Shown piece after piece: positions 13,750-25,819 of a DNA stretch of 64,000 nucleotides. A model generated the notes under the pieces. That model searched no databases. It was not told the DNA's origin and saw only the letters and a program-made list of their open reading frames with translations. The stretch is from NCBI GenBank assembly GCA_031763025.1, contig JASSKH010000027.1:10820055-10884054 (forward strand). Reading direction: 5' to 3'. The position numbers and the translations under genes are program-made. Each line of letters starts with the position of its first letter. Position 1 is the first letter of the stretch. The stretch is from Macrocystis pyrifera (Eukaryota > Sar > Phaeophyceae > Laminariales > Laminariaceae).

Positions 13750-15745
13750 TATACGCCCGCTAACATTTGCACAGCCATGATGCGCGATAAGCAAGGAGTC
13801 GTGGGGGACGTAGCTCGAGCATTAGGAGGATCCCTGGTCGCACCGCCGATAGACCCCGCACACATAAAACGATACTTCGGAGACCTGAAAGGTTTCGGGG
13901 GGGTGGACGAGCTCGTCGCGATCGTCACGGGGGGGGGGGTACCGGTGAAGGCAGCAGCGACGGGTGTGGATCTAGAGCGCGCATTACAATACGGAAACCA
14001 CCCCAGTGTCAACGAGCATTTGCCAGCAGTCTGGGAAAAAATTGGCGAAGATGTAAGACGTCAAAAATGCGTCGTGATCCAAAAGTCATCTGCGCACGAA
14101 ATCCTTATTCTACGAGTGTCCCCGTTGGCGGCCGTAGTGACACACAAGGTTAGGATCATTAATGATTTATCGTTCGATGCACAGAGTCGAGGGGAGAAAG
14201 GGGGACTCAACAGCGATACCGACCCTGACACTGTCCCCCAATGCCTGTGCACACACGCGCTGCCCAAATTCCTGGACGAACTCCTGACACTGAGAAAAAA
14301 GTTCCCAGTAGAGAGGATACTGATGGGTAAGGCCGACGTGTCGGACGCCTTCAGGAACGTGCGGATGGACCCGGACCAAGCTCACAATTTTTGCTACTCA
14401 GCAGGAGATCTGGTTTTGATTGATTTTCGTTCAACGTTCGGATGGTCGGGATCGCCGGGTTTCTGGGGTGTCATGTCGGCCGCGGCCGAACACGCGCACT
14501 GCAACACCACACTCAAGTCGAGCCAGCTACCAGAAGAAGGAAAAAACATGAAGGCCCACGTTATGGTCGTAGATCGATGGGAAGAAGGCACTCCCACGCC
14601 GATTCCCCCAGACGCCAAAATCAGAGCGCACAGCGGGGGAGAGATCTCTGACCCATTTTTCACAACCGTGTATGTAGACGACTACCTCCTAATCAGGGTT
14701 CAACATTCAGACGACGACCAGATCGCAACAGTCTCTCTTGCCTCGGATCACGTGCGTTTATTGGTCCTGGAGAGGAGGGAGTAACGCCCATCTTAGCCCC
14801 GAAAAGAGTACGGACTGGGACTCCACGATGGACGCGATAGGGTTCACTATCAACTCGCACACAATGAGAATCTCTTTCCCGCGCGAAAAAACTGACGCTA
14901 TAAAAAGGTTGCTGCTGGAGCAGTGGCCCTTGAACAGAAAGCGAGCGACCGCAAGGGACGTTCTCAGCATGGCCGGGAAGCTGTGGAACCTCACGTACGT
15001 GGTGCGAGCGGGCAGATATTTCGTATGGAGGCTGTTGCGTCTGACCGGATTACACGATTCGAGCGCAAGGAAAAACCAAAAGCGCATGGTAGATCTCGGC
15101 AGAGAGTTTCACGCTGACCTCTTGTTTTGGAAGTGGGCGATAGATCACGAGCTTCTACTAGAAGGAGGGACGCTTAGTGCGCTCTGTTACGCGGCGATAA
15201 CACGACCCGCCAAAAGGCACTACCTGTCGGACGCGAGTTTCGAGGCTGTGGGAGGATTCTGTGCTGAGAAGAAGGTTTTGGAGATACGACTTGCCGATAG
15301 AGCTGACTGCCGAACTTAAAAGGAAAGCCGATCTCCAGGAGACCTTTACCATCACTATCAACCTGTTAGAACTACTGGGAATGGTTGTGACTGCGTGGGT
15401 CATGCTCGAATTGGTGGGAGACCGGCCGGATGCGGCAGGGGACCCGATCTTGATGCGGGGGGACGACGTGGCCGCCGTATCATGGGTATGTCGAAGCGGT
15501 GGGGCGACAGACAAAAGGGCGTGCTTACTTTTGAGAATGCGGGGGCGCCTTGAACTCGCGGGAGGTTGGAACCACACTGCAAAACATATTCCGGGCGTAC
15601 AGAACACTTTAGCTGATAGGATTTCACGGTGGCCTAGAAAGATACTGGCAGACAAGGTCAGGGAGCTGACCCACACCAGCGAATGGTACGAACAAACCAT
15701 TGGTCGGCGGGGGTTCGGGGATTTTCGATGTTGTGCTCCAGACAA
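13750..15745 (+). pseudogene. Reverse transcriptase and RNase H region of the DIRS-type element
   Basis: The reverse transcriptase fingers and palm are clear: a KADVSDAFRNV block, an FGWSGSPGFWG block and the catalytic YVDD box near 14.67 kb. A downstream RNase H-like part is marked by YLSDAS near 15.23 kb. This form of palm followed by RNase H is typical of DIRS and Ngaro elements. The region belongs to a broken copy. Confidence 0.8.
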
Positions 15746-15829
15746 AGAACATCCTCACCAAACACGACGACATTCTACGGAACCTCATGGTGAACGACGC
15801 AGAAGAACTCGGCTGACTCGCGCGCTTTT

Positions 15830-16970
15830 TATAATGCATGCCTCGCTCAACGCATGGTATGCATACCACACGCCCACGCGCCTCGCAGGAACAGGGGACG
15901 ACAACGGAGGAAAGAAGGAAGAGGTGGCGAGGTTGGTCGAAATGCTCGCGCTTGGTTCAGTCGCGAAGAGTTCTCAGAAAAACTATACTTAGCGAAGAGA
16001 AACACCTCGGTAAAAGAGAGACAAGGACAGGGGAAAGGGCCGTGGTTGCAGACTATTGACGGTTCGGATGCAACGCTGACGGAACTGCTCGAATTCATGA
16101 CGTCCCGCTGTTTCGTGCATAACAACCAGCAATCGACCGTCAGAGGGTACTTAGCGGCCATTAACTTTTTCCACAAGATGTTCGTAGGACGGGAGCTACC
16201 CTTGTCTCATTGCATGATAGTCGCAGTGGGGAAGGGGATAGATAGGGCGCACGGTATATCTAAAAAGAAAAAAAACAAGTGAGATTGCCCCTGACGTGGG
16301 CAATGCTTGCGGAAGAGCGACAGACAGTCGTGAGCATGGCAGACGGGGGTTACGTGATGTGGTTAGGACTCGCCGTTTCGTATTTCCTTTTGTGCCGAGC
16401 GTCAGAGTTGTGGGCGTACGCAAACGGACAGGTTCATCCCGAGTTTAGTCTGACGCGGAAATGCATTTCTTTTTTTCACAAGGGGGTGCAGGTGGCGTTT
16501 GAGAACAGAGCGATCGCCACAGCAGTGCAGGTAAAGTTGTTGGCGTCAAAGTGCGACCAAAAAAGGGCAGGGTGCACCATCACGCGCACACGTCTTGCAA
16601 AGGAGAAGATGTCCGGGGGGCGCAGATGGGGGCGTTTGAAACTCTGCTCGACCTGCTGGATGTATACCCCTTGCTACCAGCGGAAGCGCCGTTGACCGTT
16701 AGGAGCACCACGGTCGGGTGGAAACTGTTTACTAGGACGGAAGCGGTCGGTGCGCTGAGACTCATGGTAGGTAGCAGCGGTAGAGGCCCCATGCAGTTCG
16801 CACTGCACTCAGGAAGAATCGGGGGGGCCACCCAGCTTGCGTCCCAAGAAATCTCGGATTTGCAAATTCAGCGCGCAGGAAGGTGGAAGTCTCGGGCGTT
16901 TATGACGTACGTGAGGGAGGCAGGAGAAGGCTCCAACTCCGTTTCTGTTGCACTCGCCAAAACGTAGGAT
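15830..16970 (+). pseudogene. Tyrosine recombinase region of the DIRS-type element
   Basis: The C-terminal part carries the recombinase signature HSGRIGGATQL, a following GRWKS segment and YVREA with the presumed nucleophile Tyr, in the usual order and spacing. An upstream helical N-terminal part contains a YFLLCRASEL segment with the first conserved Arg. DIRS elements use this enzyme to integrate circular DNA without target duplication. The region belongs to a broken copy. Confidence 0.75.
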
Positions 16971-17192
16971 AACGGTAATAGCATGGAAATATGTTTGGAG
17001 TGGTCAGGCTGGCCATATGGGGTGAGTGTTAGTTATAGCCTCGCAGAGATTGGAGCGGGGCCCTCAGAGTTCGGGCTAGCTTGATCCATGAAACGTAGGA
17101 GGGTTTTCATCAAAGGTAGAAGGGGGGATAAGAACGGGGCTTCTGACGGTGTGAGTGATCGTTCGTATCATATTTGGGTTTTGACTGAATTT

Positions 17193-18082
17193 CAGGGCTT
17201 TTCGCGGGTCAGGTCAAATCTCACGGGTCGGGTCGGGTCGGGTCAGCTAACCCGACCCGACCCGCGAGATTTTGAAAGCCTCTTGACCCGACCCGACCCG
17301 ACCCGCGAGATTTAAAAAGTTGTTGACCCGACCCGACCCGACCCGTGAGATTTGAAAATATCCTGACCCGACCCGACCCGACCCGCGAGATTTCAAAATA
17401 TCCTGACCCGACCCGACCCGACCCGCCACCTTCGGATTGACCCGTAAGACACGGGTTTCATGCGGGTCGGGTCACCTTGACCCGTGAGACTATTTATCTT
17501 GACCCGCAGGTCCGACCTGCGGATCCGGCCCGTGGGTCGACACTTCAAAAACAATTTATTATTCATTTTTGTGCCCACAAGCGATATGTGGCCCGGCTGT
17601 AGTGGGCATAAATGGGTGCGGGCATGCGTATACGGATTTGGCAGTGTTTTAATGCGTGAATAAGATACCAAAGGAGTACTATTGAGCATTTGTACGAGAA
17701 AAGCCTTTGGGTAAGAAAGCGGGAAGTGCTTTGAGTGTCGGATCCGCGGGCCGGATGCGCGGGTCCGACCTGCGGGTCAGCAGAAAAGAACTCGCGGGTC
17801 ACGCTGGGCCGACCCGCGAGTGACCCGTTTCTCGCGGGTCATGACTTGACCCGACCCGTGAGCTTTTCATCACCTCTTGACCCGACCCGACCCGACCCGT
17901 GAGATTTGAAAAACTTTTGACCCGACCCGACCCGACCCGACCCGTGAGATTTGAAAACCTCTTGACCCGACCCGACCCATGAGATTTTGAACACTTCCTG
18001 ACCCGACCCGACCCGACCCGTGACATTTTGAACACCCCGTGACCCGACCCGCGGGTCGGGTCATGACCCGCGAAAAGCCCTG
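17193..18082. mobile_element. 890-bp non-autonomous hAT-type transposon with GACCC-rich arms
   Basis: The element begins CAGGGCTTTTCGCGGGTCA and ends with its near-perfect inverse. It is bordered by an exact 8-bp direct repeat, CTGAATTT, at 17185-17192 and 18083-18090. An 8-bp duplication with CAGGG ends is the hallmark of the hAT superfamily. Both arms (about 17.2-17.5 and 17.75-18.08 kb) are minisatellites of repeated GACCC blocks separated by GTGAGATTTGAAAA-like spacers, mostly in the same orientation. Around the roughly 200-bp unique centre lies a second inverted repeat near 17.50 and 17.75 kb. There is no transposase. The exact duplication suggests a recent insertion. Confidence 0.88.
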
Positions 18083-18475
18083 CTGAATTTACCCACCAAG
18101 AGTAGTCTTCATGTGAAAAATTAATCCAGAATTCTTGAGCCATAACAAAAAGTGGCCCACAACCTAAGAAATTGCAAAATTACTGTATATATATACAGCC
18201 TTCCGAGGAAGAGATCCCCAAGGTATGCAAACAAGTGTATGTATACAGGCCCAGAGGAAAATGGCAGCACGAGCCAGACAGGCTACGTAGGTGATAAGGA
18301 CAATCAGAACAAAGCTAAAACAACAGCTTGGAAGTGAAGTGTGGGTGATACCATCACCAAGGGCTGGAGACCTCATTCCAACTGCCATAATGGCAGAGCA
18401 TACATGGGTAGTCAGTCTACACTGCAGTTCCGTACTTGTAGTCTGCTTTGAAAAAAGCCGTGGGAATCTACATAA

Positions 18476-18775
18476 TTTTATTTATTTATTTGGGATTCTT
18501 CTCCTTTCCTTTTTCTTTTTCGGTTTGGTTTCTTCGTTGCTTCTCTTTCTTCATGGTGTATTTTGGTTGCTGGCGTATTATGTATGTTGGGTCGGCCGCA
18601 CCTAGTGCGAAGGCATGGTATTGCGTAGGCTATTAATGCATTACGGTGTGTTATCTCTGTGTCGTAGTCTGTGACCACAGAGCTCGTATCTTTCTAGGGT
18701 GAAGAATCAGCACGGACACTGGGCTTGCTGGATGTCGACGAGTAGAAGAACGGTTCAATGTGAAGAACACACATG
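18476..18775 (+). repeat. Dispersed repeat family D, long copy 1
   Basis: About 300 bp is nearly identical to 23438-23728. The 3' part (a GACCACAG box, then GGATGTCGACG, GTAGAAAG and ending near GAAGAACACAC) recurs in at least five other places in the window on both strands. No ends, tail or target duplication could be fixed, so the family class is unknown. Because this copy is uninterrupted it gives an empty-site reference for miniature transposons inserted in other copies. Confidence 0.7.
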
Positions 18776-18791
18776 TACTACTACTACTATA

Positions 18792-18909
18792 GTACGGGGG
18801 ACCATAGTAAATAGGACCATCAAATATTGTTAGTAAACATATTTAAATGTATACCCTGGTATAGGTTTTTGTGTGTTCCATAGGTCCTGTTAACTATGAA
18901 CCCCCGTAA
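18792..18909. mobile_element. TA-target miniature transposon family M1, copy 1
   Basis: M1 elements are 96-118 bp near-palindromes whose ends read TTACGGGGGTCCATAGTTAA inward, with a GGACC box and an AT-rich centre holding TATATAGGTTTTTATG. Nine copies occur in the window, and most are flanked by TA, so they fit Tc1/mariner-type or Stowaway-like miniature elements. This is the longest and most diverged copy; its left end has lost the first bases of the consensus. Confidence 0.8.
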
Positions 18910-19222
18910 TACTACTGCACTATTAACTACTACTATACGTATTATAATACTATTATTACTACTACTGCTGCTGCTTCCACTTTATTGATACTATATCAAT
19001 ACCTGTGCTATTATTATGCCATTAATAACTAACTAACTGCTGTACAACACCGCAAGCAGCGTAGCAGGTAGGAACGACGTAGTGATGAGTAAACATTTGC
19101 TTTTTTTATTAGACAGTGTTCGTCCTTGGGGTAGTGTGTATGAGCGAACATCAGTACCATCCATCTCTAACTAACTGCTGTACATAGATATAATACATCA
19201 CATATATTATACCAGGTAGATA

Positions 19223-19330
19223 TTACGGGGGACCATACATAGTTAATAGGACCAAATATTGTTAGTAAAAAAAGTGAATATATAGGTTTTTATGTACACC
19301 ATAGGTCCTGTTAACTATGGACCCCCGTAA
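19223..19330. mobile_element. M1 copy 2
   Basis: This 108-bp copy is flanked by TA on both sides (19221-19222, 19331-19332). It has a 4-bp ACAT insertion in the left arm relative to the family. Confidence 0.88.
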
Positions 19331-19333
19331 TAG

Positions 19334-19571
19334 TATAGCTTTGCGACCACAGAACTTGTATCCTCTCTATTACGGGGGTCCATAGTTAACGGGACCAAAT
19401 TTTGATAGTAAAAATAGGTAAATATATAGGTTTTTATGTATACTATAGATCCTATTAACTATGTACCCCCGTATTAGGGTCGTTCAAGAATCGCCACGGA
19501 CACTGATGGTTGTGCTGGATGGATGTCGACGGGTAGAAAGCACGGTTTAATGTGTAGAAAACAATAAATAA
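19334..19571 (+). repeat. Family D copy 3, interrupted by an M1 element
   Basis: The D sequence runs to TCTCTC, is broken by M1 copy 3, and resumes with TAGGGT. The uninterrupted copy near 23640 reads TCTCTAGGGT at this point, so the single TA of the empty site became two TAs. Confidence 0.8.
19370..19474. mobile_element. M1 copy 3, inserted in repeat D
   Basis: This 105-bp copy lies inside a D repeat with TA at 19368-19369 and 19475-19476. The uninterrupted D copies show only one TA, which proves target-site duplication. Confidence 0.92.
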
Positions 19572-19872
19572 TAAGTGTTACAGATGACATCAACGTTCGC
19601 ACAGCAGGGAGGGGTGGTGTCCAACAGCAACCACTCTGAGACTCGTAGTATTGTACAACACACATATATATACCTGGTATACGTCACGATGTCCCGATTC
19701 ACTTACTTCTTTTCCTGTGGTAGGTTCGAAATTTTTGCAGACGGATCCTCGCTTTTTTGAGACGGGTCGGCCCTCTGCCCTCGATCCCTGGTGCTCGGCG
19801 ATTTATTTAAAATCCTGTCGGTTGAACTCAGAGCTGTGACGTGCTATTTTAGTTTTTTCTATTTTTTTTTTT

Positions 19873-19946
19873 TTTTTATAAATTTTGAACTACGTCAGCT
19901 GTAAGTTCGACTGATTTTAAATAGTTGATACTCAACTTTGCATAAA
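19873..19946 (+). repeat. Single arm of the CGTCAGCTG foldback family
   Basis: The stretch holds TACGTCAGCTGTAAGTTCGA followed by a TAGTTGATACTCAACTTTGC segment, the same arm that is found in multiple orientations at 22.4-22.9 kb. Confidence 0.7.
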
Positions 19947-22431
19947 AAAAAATCCTGGACAATTAATTTCTTTTTGGGTACCTAATTTTATTTTACTTTG
20001 ACTTTTGACAAATATCTGCTGATTTTCGGGTGGAAAAGCCTAGATTCGATCACCAACAGAAACTTCCCAGCATCGATGTAATGCAGAAAAAAATGTTCGG
20101 GTATATAATCACTGTTTTTATTCTTAATTTTGTATCTAAACATTTCTTATATTTCCGGACAGAGTACGCAGGAGTAGGGTGGACAAAAATGAAACACAAA
20201 TTAAATTATTTGCAGACCAGGGCACGACCTGTTTGCCCACACTCCACCACAGCCTGGTCAAGCGCAGCCGCGTTTTGCCTTCACATAAAGCGGACTGCAT
20301 CTATCTGTATATCTATCTTCTGCGTGCAACGCTGCTTATTGCTCCTTTGCTCTGCGTGTTATAAGGTGAGCGGATAGATAGGTTGAGCTTGTTCCACCAC
20401 ATCATCGTGTTCGTTGTGGCACATCCAGGTGCAACCGCGTTGCTGTTTGCAATTTTTTCAACCTACCCATCTATGCATTTCCTTTTCCGTGGGACCCCAT
20501 ACGTTTTTCTCCGAACCAGCATATTGCAGCGACCAGCTCATCATGCATCTGGGCGCAGCGCAATCGCGAGGGATAGCGTGTGTTCGTCAAGGCCTGTCGT
20601 ACGTCTTGCACACCTGAATTTGGCGCACGGTGACAGCCTGTACGTAGTATGTTATATATACACGACATACGAGTATTATTGCGCGCGCTTCTTCCGTTTC
20701 CGAAAATTAAAAACGACCATCAACGACGAGTCGGCACGCCGTCTCTTTTCCGTCTCCAGGCTTTCCCGCGCTTCGTTATCTTGTGACATCGTGACCCCCT
20801 GCGCGGGGAAACAGTATGTGCAACTTTGTCCTCTCGAGCATGCATGTATGTCGAGCAACCCGGCGGTCGTGCCATGCACAGCCGGCCAAAAGTTCGCGTT
20901 GTCATCGTGTCAATTGCAGTGTTCCTAAAAAAAGCGGTCGGGCAGAAAAAACGTGAACGTGCATGTTGGCTGTGAGTTGCAACATACCTCGTATATATGC
21001 AAGTCTTAGAGGACTATACTGCTGTACGAACGAGCTCTATGCTTGTACCAGGTGAGTATGACATACTGGTAGCAAACAACAGAGAGGACTGAATGGAGGG
21101 TTGATTTGCCGTACCCACGATGTGCTCGGAACCCACGCAACAACATAGATAGATAGCTCGCGGACAAGAGCACGCGGTCATTGCACGTTACTCTTCCAAC
21201 CGCCAAGCCTGGTGTTGTTCTTGTCCCCTCTCGGATCGAACCGATTGCCTCTGTTTATCCGCCAAGCGGAATACCATCAGCACAACAAGTGGCTGCATTT
21301 TCGTATTCTCATCATGATATCATCATGATGCATTTATTAAATATAATAGTTGGAGTTTGCCGATCTTGCCGATCTTGCCGATCTTGAGGCACTCCCTTTT
21401 CTGCACCACTCCCTCTCCTGCCGTGCTGTTATGCTCTCTGCTGTCTGCCGCAGCTTGAATGCCGCGATGCCACCAGTGCTATTCGCGACTGCGAGGGACG
21501 CGGTGTGGTTTCCAGTTTTCGGTCCTTATATTACTCGCTGGTCCGGAAAGATATGAATATGTATGCAGAGTACTCATAAATATGTATGTAGACTACTTGT
21601 ACCTAATAACAGCAGTGCAACCACGGTCGTGAAATGGCGGGGTCTGGATATCGGCCCCGGCTATGATACGCATCTTTAACTATTAATACTATTATTATTG
21701 TTATGTTTTTGTTTTTTTTTAAGGTGGGTTCTTCGCTTGCCTTTTTAACTTTGGCTCCCAATTTTCTTATTGCCCCGGAAATCTTAGGCTGAGGGTCTTG
21801 TGGGTCTCTCTCTCTTGCTACTACAGCAGTTGTAGTAGGCACCAGGCGTTGCTGGTCTCAGGTAGCGGTTGGGTTGGCCGGCAGTGTATGTAGTCTATGC
21901 TGCTGGTTCAACAAGAAATGACGCATCACTCCAATAATTATTCATTGCCCGCTGGTTCAACAAGAAATAAACCCTGCTGGCTCTTTTTTGCAGATGCAGA
22001 TGATGTATACTATATAAGTACAATAATATTTTTTTCGTGCTGCTGTACCTGGTACCAGACTTGTTCCGGTTTCTTCTTCTCGAAAAATATAATTTTTGCG
22101 TGCGCGTTGCGCCTCTCGCAGTAAGTCGCAGGCACGACCGACCGCCAAAGGGATTGACCGGGCTCGACGCCAACCGATTTACGACGAGTACTCGTAGGCC
22201 TTTTACGGAAGTACCCTATTAAAATAGGGTACAGCAGTGGTACCAGGGTAAAGGCATAGTGGGCTAAATAAAGCCAGAGCGCGTGAGGCACGCCTTGGGG
22301 TCGCCTCAATTTTTCACACCTTGAATACAAGGCAAATGCCATACCAACGCCCTTTCTTTGACGTGCCATCCGCCTTTTTCCATTATTATTATTTGTTGTT
22401 GGGATCTTCATCTTTGTCATGATTCAGTTTT

Positions 22432-22920
22432 TATAAATTCACAGCTAACGTATTTCAAAATTTATAAAAAAAAAAATAAAAATTGAAATACGTCAGCTGT
22501 GAGTTCGACTGATTAAATAGTTGATACTCAACTTTGCAAGCTGCGTAGTAGGTCTGGTCTATATTCCATTTTTACTGAATTTTACAAGTATTTTATTTAT
22601 GGAATATAGACGAGGCGTATTACGCAGCTTGTTTGCAAAATTGAGTATCAACTATTTACGAAATCAGTCGAACTCACAGCTGACGTATTTCAAAATTTAT
22701 AAAAAAAGTATTGTGATAAACCGAACGCGCGTATTCTATATTTCATAAATTTTGAAATACGTCAGCTGTGAGTTCGACCAAAGTTCGACTGATTAAATAG
22801 TTGACACTCAACTTTGCAAGCTGCGTGATACCTCTCGTCTATATGTAATTCCTTGTCAAAGATATAGGCCAATTTTTTATAAATTTTGAAATACGTCAGC
22901 TGTGAGTTCGACTGAATACC
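22432..22920. repeat. Foldback cluster: multiple arms in alternating orientation
   Basis: About five copies of one arm (AATTTTGAAATACGTCAGCTG, ATAGTTGATACTCAACTTTG, then AAGCTGCGTA) lie head-to-head and tail-to-tail, separated by short AT-rich loops. The arm at 22480-22550 and its inverse at 22620-22705 could form a long hairpin. This looks like a foldback-type DNA element or nested insertions of a miniature transposon. No coding capacity is visible. Confidence 0.75.
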
Positions 22921-23437
22921 TTTTTACCTGTTTGCGCCGCGCATCCGCTGCGAGTAGTGATAAAGGGAACGGGGGGAGGGGTAACAGCAGGAGGGGTAGA
23001 AGGAGCACCGTACAAGTGTATGGGGGCAGGGGGGGGGACGGGAGGAAACCGTGTTAGAAGAGAGTAAGTAGCAAAGAGACCGCAGACAGGGTAGCAAGGT
23101 ACCAGGCCGACTAATAGGTTAGACTTTCTTTGCTACTCGTACCGCCAACTGCTGTGGCCGTTCGATATGTATTGGCTTGGTGCTTTTTTTTCTTTTTTTT
23201 TTTCCATGACTTTACTTGTTCCTATATTTTCCCCTTCTTATCCTTATGAAAGAAGTACTACACAGCAGTGGGTGGGTGACGAGTGTATTTTGGCCCACTC
23301 ATTCTTGCTCTTTTTACTTCGTTAAGTGTTCCCCGGGATGCATACTTCCCATATTTCCCTTTTTCCTTCCCGTTTATTCCCCCTTGCACGTCCATTTTGG
23401 CTCATGCTCGGGGTATGTGTCTGAGCTTTGGCTTCCC

Positions 23438-23728
23438 ATTTTATTTATTTATTTGGGATTCTTCTCCTTTTCTTTTTCAGTTTGGTTTCTTCGTTGCTTC
23501 TATTTCTTCATGGTGTATTTTGGTTGCTGGCGTATGCATGTATGTTGTGTTGGCCGCATCTAGTGCGAAGGCATGGTATTGCATAGGCTATTAATGCATT
23601 ACGGTGTGTCGTAGTCTGTGACCACAGAGCTCGTATCTCTCTAGGGTGAAGAATCAGCACGGACACTGGGCTTGCTGGATGTCGACGAGTAGAAGAACGG
23701 TTAATATGAAGAACACACACACGTAAAC
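23438..23728 (+). repeat. Dispersed repeat family D, long copy 2
   Basis: This copy is nearly identical to 18476-18775, differing by short deletions such as the loss of the TTATCTCTG segment near 23609. It reads TCTCTAGGGTGAAG without interruption and so serves as the empty site for M1 copy 3. Confidence 0.75.
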
Positions 23729-24589
23729 ATAGAAGATAAATAGTAATATACTTCGAACTAACAGAATATCGTCGATAAAGAATAGGAGAAGGTAGACATA
23801 CAGTAGAAGATAGATAGACCTTGTGCATATGTTCCCTTTGTTTCCGGGCATTTCTTCTTTCAGGAATGTTTATACCTAGTGATCAACGTTCAAGCTCATC
23901 ATGACATGCTGCACATTGTCGGGTGGCAGGCATCATAACATGGGTATTAATGTCAATGTTGGTACAAAACGGTCCTTATATTGCCGCCCAGAGTGGTATA
24001 ATACGCCTTTAATGCCATTTTTGGATAAGGCCAAACCTTAGACGTGTCGTCTTGAAGGGCCCCCGAAACCCGATTGTAGGCTTTATTCGCTGTATAATAT
24101 GTGCAGGAGAACTTGGTCGTCACGAGAACTTGCTTGTTTCGGACGTGTGGTGTGTGTGGTCAATATCAACCTTGCACGTTCGCTTACTGTAGACCAACCC
24201 GACCCTAGCCCTAGCTAGCCCTACTTTGTATAATCGTAACCCTTACTCTAATCCTAACCCGAATCCGAACCCGAACTTGTGAACCCGAACCCTGACCCCA
24301 ACCAACCCCTTTGGGGTGCTCGGGATCGGCAGGGGCAGTCACGCGGCTCCGCCGCCGCCACCGCCGCGTGTTTCGGTGTTGTTTTTCCAACACAAGTCCT
24401 GGTGGCAAAAAGGCCAGCCCCCACCAATAAGAATCGCATCCTGCACAAGTTTTGTGCCGACTAGTCCTGCACATCTAGGGCGAGTGTTATGATACTGCCT
24501 TGAATAAGGTTGAAAGCCCGGTAATTACCTGGCTGGCTGGGTTCAGGCACTGGGGTCGTTTTAGTAATACTCCACACCCCGGACAGCTC

Positions 24590-25260
24590 ATGAGCTAGCT
24601 CATCTGCCGTGTATAGCTCAAGCTTCGAAAACATGTGCAGATGAGCTACCGCCTATAGCTCAAGCCGGGGGAAACATGTGTAGCTCATGTAGCTCCTATA
24701 GCTCATCTTGGGGGCTGGTGAGCTAGCTCATGCAGCTCCTATAGCTCAGCCTGGGTAAATGTGTGTAGATGAGCTATCGCGTGTAGCTCAACATTCGAAA
24801 ACATGTGCAGATGAGCTACCGCCTATAGCTCAAGCGGAGGGAAACATGTGTAGCTCAGGTAGCTCCTATAGCTCATCTCGGGGGCAGATGAGCTAGCTCA
24901 TGTAGCTCCTATAGCTCAGCCTTGGAAAATATGTGTAGATGAGCTATCTTCTATAGCTCAAGCCTTCAAAACATGTGCAAATGAGCTACCGCCTATAGCT
25001 CAAGCCTTCCAAACATGTGCAGATGAGCTACTGTCTATAGCTCAAGCCTTCAAAACATGTGCAGATGAGCTACCGTCTATAGCTCAAGCCTTCAAAACAT
25101 GTGCAGATGAGCTACCGCCTATAGCTCAAGCCTTCATAACACGTGCAGATGAGCTACCGCCTATAGCTCAAGCAGGGAAAACATGGGCAGCTGAGCTATC
25201 GCCTATAGCTCACCCCAGGAGAACGTCATCATAGCTCATGCACACAGCTCATTGTAGCTC
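24590..25260. repeat. 42-bp minisatellite, left subterminal array of the hAT element
   Basis: The unit consists of GATGAGCTACCGCC, TATAGCTCAAGCC and TTCAAAACATGTGCA, repeated with few changes at 24930-25180 and less regularly further left. Each unit holds TGAGCTA and its inverse TAGCTCA. Spacer variants with TGTAGCTCCTATAGCTCA occur at 24680-24740 and 24850-24920. Confidence 0.88.
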
Positions 25261-25819
25261 TTTCTCGGCCACACATGCGTGTAAGATAAGTAGGTAGAAA
25301 AACCCACCCTCCAGGACAAGTACGTATGTATAGGGATAATATGGGTTGTACAGCTCACTATGCTTCAGCTTACTATGCTTATTTAATTTCAACGACGGTA
25401 CGAGCGACAGCAGTCAAGATTAAGATGATCAGATATTGATGTAATTATTAGCATATATTAACGTACTTGCATTTGACTCATATATCAAAATAAAATGATC
25501 AGGATTATTATGGCTACTGCTATTAATAGTGGTGCGCTGCAACGCCAGCGAAAAACCAATCCGCCAATCCACCCACCCGCCACTCATTAACAAGGCTATA
25601 ATTAGTTACAGTATAATCTGAATCCCGTACATACCGTTCCTTATACACGACTTCCGTGGCTGGAGCCTACCACAAGGTGCAAAAGAAGAGACAGAGAGGA
25701 AGGAACAAAAAACCACCTACATTGCCGAAAAATCACGCAGACAAAACAGATGAAGTCCATTAACGAAAACAAAACGCAGAAGATCCACCGCTGCCCCCAT
25801 TTATCCCCATGGTGTCTAC

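Larger units (their letters stand above)
10900..16985 (+). mobile_element. DIRS-type retroelement (reverse transcriptase + tyrosine recombinase), broken fossil
   Basis: A 6-kb block reads, in order, as a gag-like region, a reverse transcriptase with RNase H, and a tyrosine recombinase. That order and the use of a tyrosine recombinase in place of a DDE integrase define the DIRS order of retrotransposons. The coding region is broken at several points, roughly half a dozen, so the copy looks dead. Many stretches remain well readable, so it is not ancient. I could not find the split or inverted terminal repeats typical of the order, so the outer limits are approximate. The hAT-type element starting at 17193 lies about 200 bp beyond the recombinase. 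Confidence 0.75.
18091..24564. other. 6.5 kb gene-free, repeat-rich intergenic DNA
   Basis: No gene is recognised. Besides the elements listed separately, the stretch holds AT-rich DNA with many TACTGCTGTA-like strings and an uninterpreted 181-codon open frame at 20383-20928 (+). A short GATCTTGCC triplication lies at 21361-21386. A degenerate run of AACCC-type repeats at about 24185-24305 looks telomere-like but is not uniform. Confidence 0.6.

Noticed and set aside
20383-20928. 181-codon open frame in the intergenic stretch
   Set aside because: Composition is unlike the lipoxygenase exons and no domain can be named.
24185-24305. Telomere or subtelomere junction
   Set aside because: The AACCC-type units are irregular, and unique and transposon DNA continues on both sides.
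24590-25260. CRISPR-like regular repeats
   Set aside because: The units are contiguous, with no unique spacers, in a eukaryotic transposon end.
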